Assembly (NCBI GenBank): GCA_021775655.1
Contig: JAJFHK010000239.1
Location: 1 to 6,302, forward strand
Direction of reading: 5' to 3'
Origin: Filomicrobium sp.
GTDB lineage: Bacteria; Pseudomonadota; Alphaproteobacteria; Rhizobiales; Hyphomicrobiaceae
Length of the DNA stretch: 6,302 bases
Positions 5,957 to 6,302 of the stretch are shown here, piece by piece; positions within the stretch are counted from its first letter, which is position 1, and each line of letters begins with the position of its first letter. The translations under genes were made by a program, and so were the position numbers. The notes beneath the pieces were generated by a model that was given only the letters and a program-made list of their open reading frames with translations, was not told the DNA's origin and searched no databases.

Positions 5957-5993
5957 AAAAACAGGAAAACCCCACCGAAGGGGTGGGGTTCCT
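5957..5993 (-). terminator. Intrinsic terminator downstream of nfuA
   Basis: On the minus strand AACCCCACC (5990-5982) and GGTGGGGTT (5976-5968) form a perfect 9-base-pair, GC-rich stem around a 5-base loop. Three more pairs (AGG with CCT) extend it if a 2-base bulge is allowed. Two Ts and then TTCCTGTTTTTG follow on the minus strand, giving a broken T-run that includes five Ts at 5961-5957. It begins about 48 bases after the nfuA stop and ends about 49 bases before the nitroreductase ATG. The + strand side has only CCTTAATTT, so the direction is mainly minus. It is the best terminator in the window. Confidence 0.85.
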
Positions 5994-6038
5994 TAATTTG
6001 ATGCGTCACTGAATGACAGCGTCGCTGGATCTGATGAT

Positions 6039-6302
6039 CTACTGAACCGCTTGGACTTCCTGAACTTCAGGGCAGAAGTGGCGCAGGAGATTCTCAATGC
6101 CATGTCGCAGTGTCGCAGTGGAAGACGGGCATCCAGCACAGGCTCCGCGCATTTGCAGATAAACAATGCCATCACGGAAGCCGTTGAATGTGATGTCGCC
6201 GCCATCCTGGGCGACGGCAGGGCGGACACGCGTTTCGATAAGGTCTTTGATGGTGGCGACGATCTGCTCGTCGGCTGGATCGTAGTTTCCTTTCGACACG
6301 TC
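6039..6302 (-). CDS. nfuA: NfuA/NifU-type Fe-S cluster carrier, C-terminal domain (gene runs off the right edge)
   Basis: Eighty-seven codons and the TAG stop are visible. NfuA proteins carry a [4Fe-4S] cluster between subunits in the cytoplasm and deliver it to client enzymes. The visible part is the Nfu domain: DEQIVATIKDLIETRVRPAV, then QDGGDI, then GACAGCPSSTATLRHGIENLL, with the CxxC cluster ligands at visible residues 55 and 58 (codons 6140-6138 and 6131-6129). The frame stays open to the window edge. The family in Alphaproteobacteria usually carries an N-terminal Nfu_N domain, so the 5' half is expected outside the window. An internal GTG at 6299 could be misread as the start of an 86-residue protein, but it has no visible upstream context. 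A strong terminator follows the stop. Confidence 0.93.
   Translation of the reverse strand, partial: DVSKGNYDPADEQIVATIKDLIETRVRPAVAQDGGDITFNGFRDGIVYLQMRGACAGCPSSTATLRHGIENLLRHFCPEVQEVQAVQ

Noticed and set aside
6039..6299. Stand-alone 86-residue Nfu protein starting at the GTG at 6299
   Set aside because: The frame stays open to the window edge and the family usually has an N-terminal Nfu_N domain, so this is far more likely the 3' part of a longer gene.
1..6302. CRISPR array, tRNA/rRNA gene, transposon ends, toxin-antitoxin pair or defence cluster
   Set aside because: I saw no regularly spaced repeats, no tRNA-like cloverleaf, no terminal inverted repeats with a transposase, and no unknown gene pairs. 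Nearly all the sequence is explained by conserved housekeeping genes.

Overview
The window is a compact block of conserved bacterial housekeeping genes, all on the minus strand, so transcription runs from high to low coordinates. Eight genes are recognised and two are cut by the window edges. In transcription order they are: nfuA (3' part only), a RutE/HadB-type nitroreductase, tsaB, rimI, plsC, miaB, phoH and ybeY (5' part only). The miaB-phoH-ybeY run is typical of Alphaproteobacteria. Together with the high-GC coding sequence and the nfuA / RutE-like / tsaB / rimI grouping, it suggests an alphaproteobacterium, probably Sphingomonadales (Erythrobacteraceae- or Sphingomonadaceae-like). The lineage is inferred from gene order and protein style; no rRNA or other marker is present to prove it.

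Layout. At 6302-6039 is the C-terminal Fe-S domain of an NfuA-type carrier. It is followed at about 5990-5957 by the only convincing intrinsic terminator in the window. The nitroreductase (5908-5312) then begins with its own good ribosome binding site. After a 171-base gap with only a weak hairpin comes a tightly packed trio, tsaB (5140-4433), rimI (4436-3924) and plsC (3927-3001). Both junctions in the trio are 4-base ATGA stop/start overlaps, so it probably acts as one translationally coupled unit. A 208-base gap, with a hairpin and a short tandem repeat, leads to miaB (2792-1425), which has a strong Shine-Dalgarno sequence. A 132-base gap leads to phoH (1292-276), which appears to start at TTG, and phoH overlaps ybeY (from 279) by another ATGA.

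Together the genes serve translation and RNA quality. TsaB (t6A37) and MiaB (ms2i6A37) both modify position 37 of tRNA anticodon loops. RimI acetylates a ribosomal protein, YbeY matures and polices rRNA, and PhoH is the ATPase usually encoded with YbeY. MiaB is itself an Fe-S enzyme, which gives a loose link to NfuA. PlsC (phospholipid synthesis) and the nitroreductase are metabolic passengers.

I found no mobile element, CRISPR array, RNA gene, broken gene or sign of horizontal transfer, and no convincing new system. No stretch longer than 300 bases lacks a gene. The observations below concern gene starts, coupling, intergenic structures and a possibly missing neighbour, and their interest is modest.
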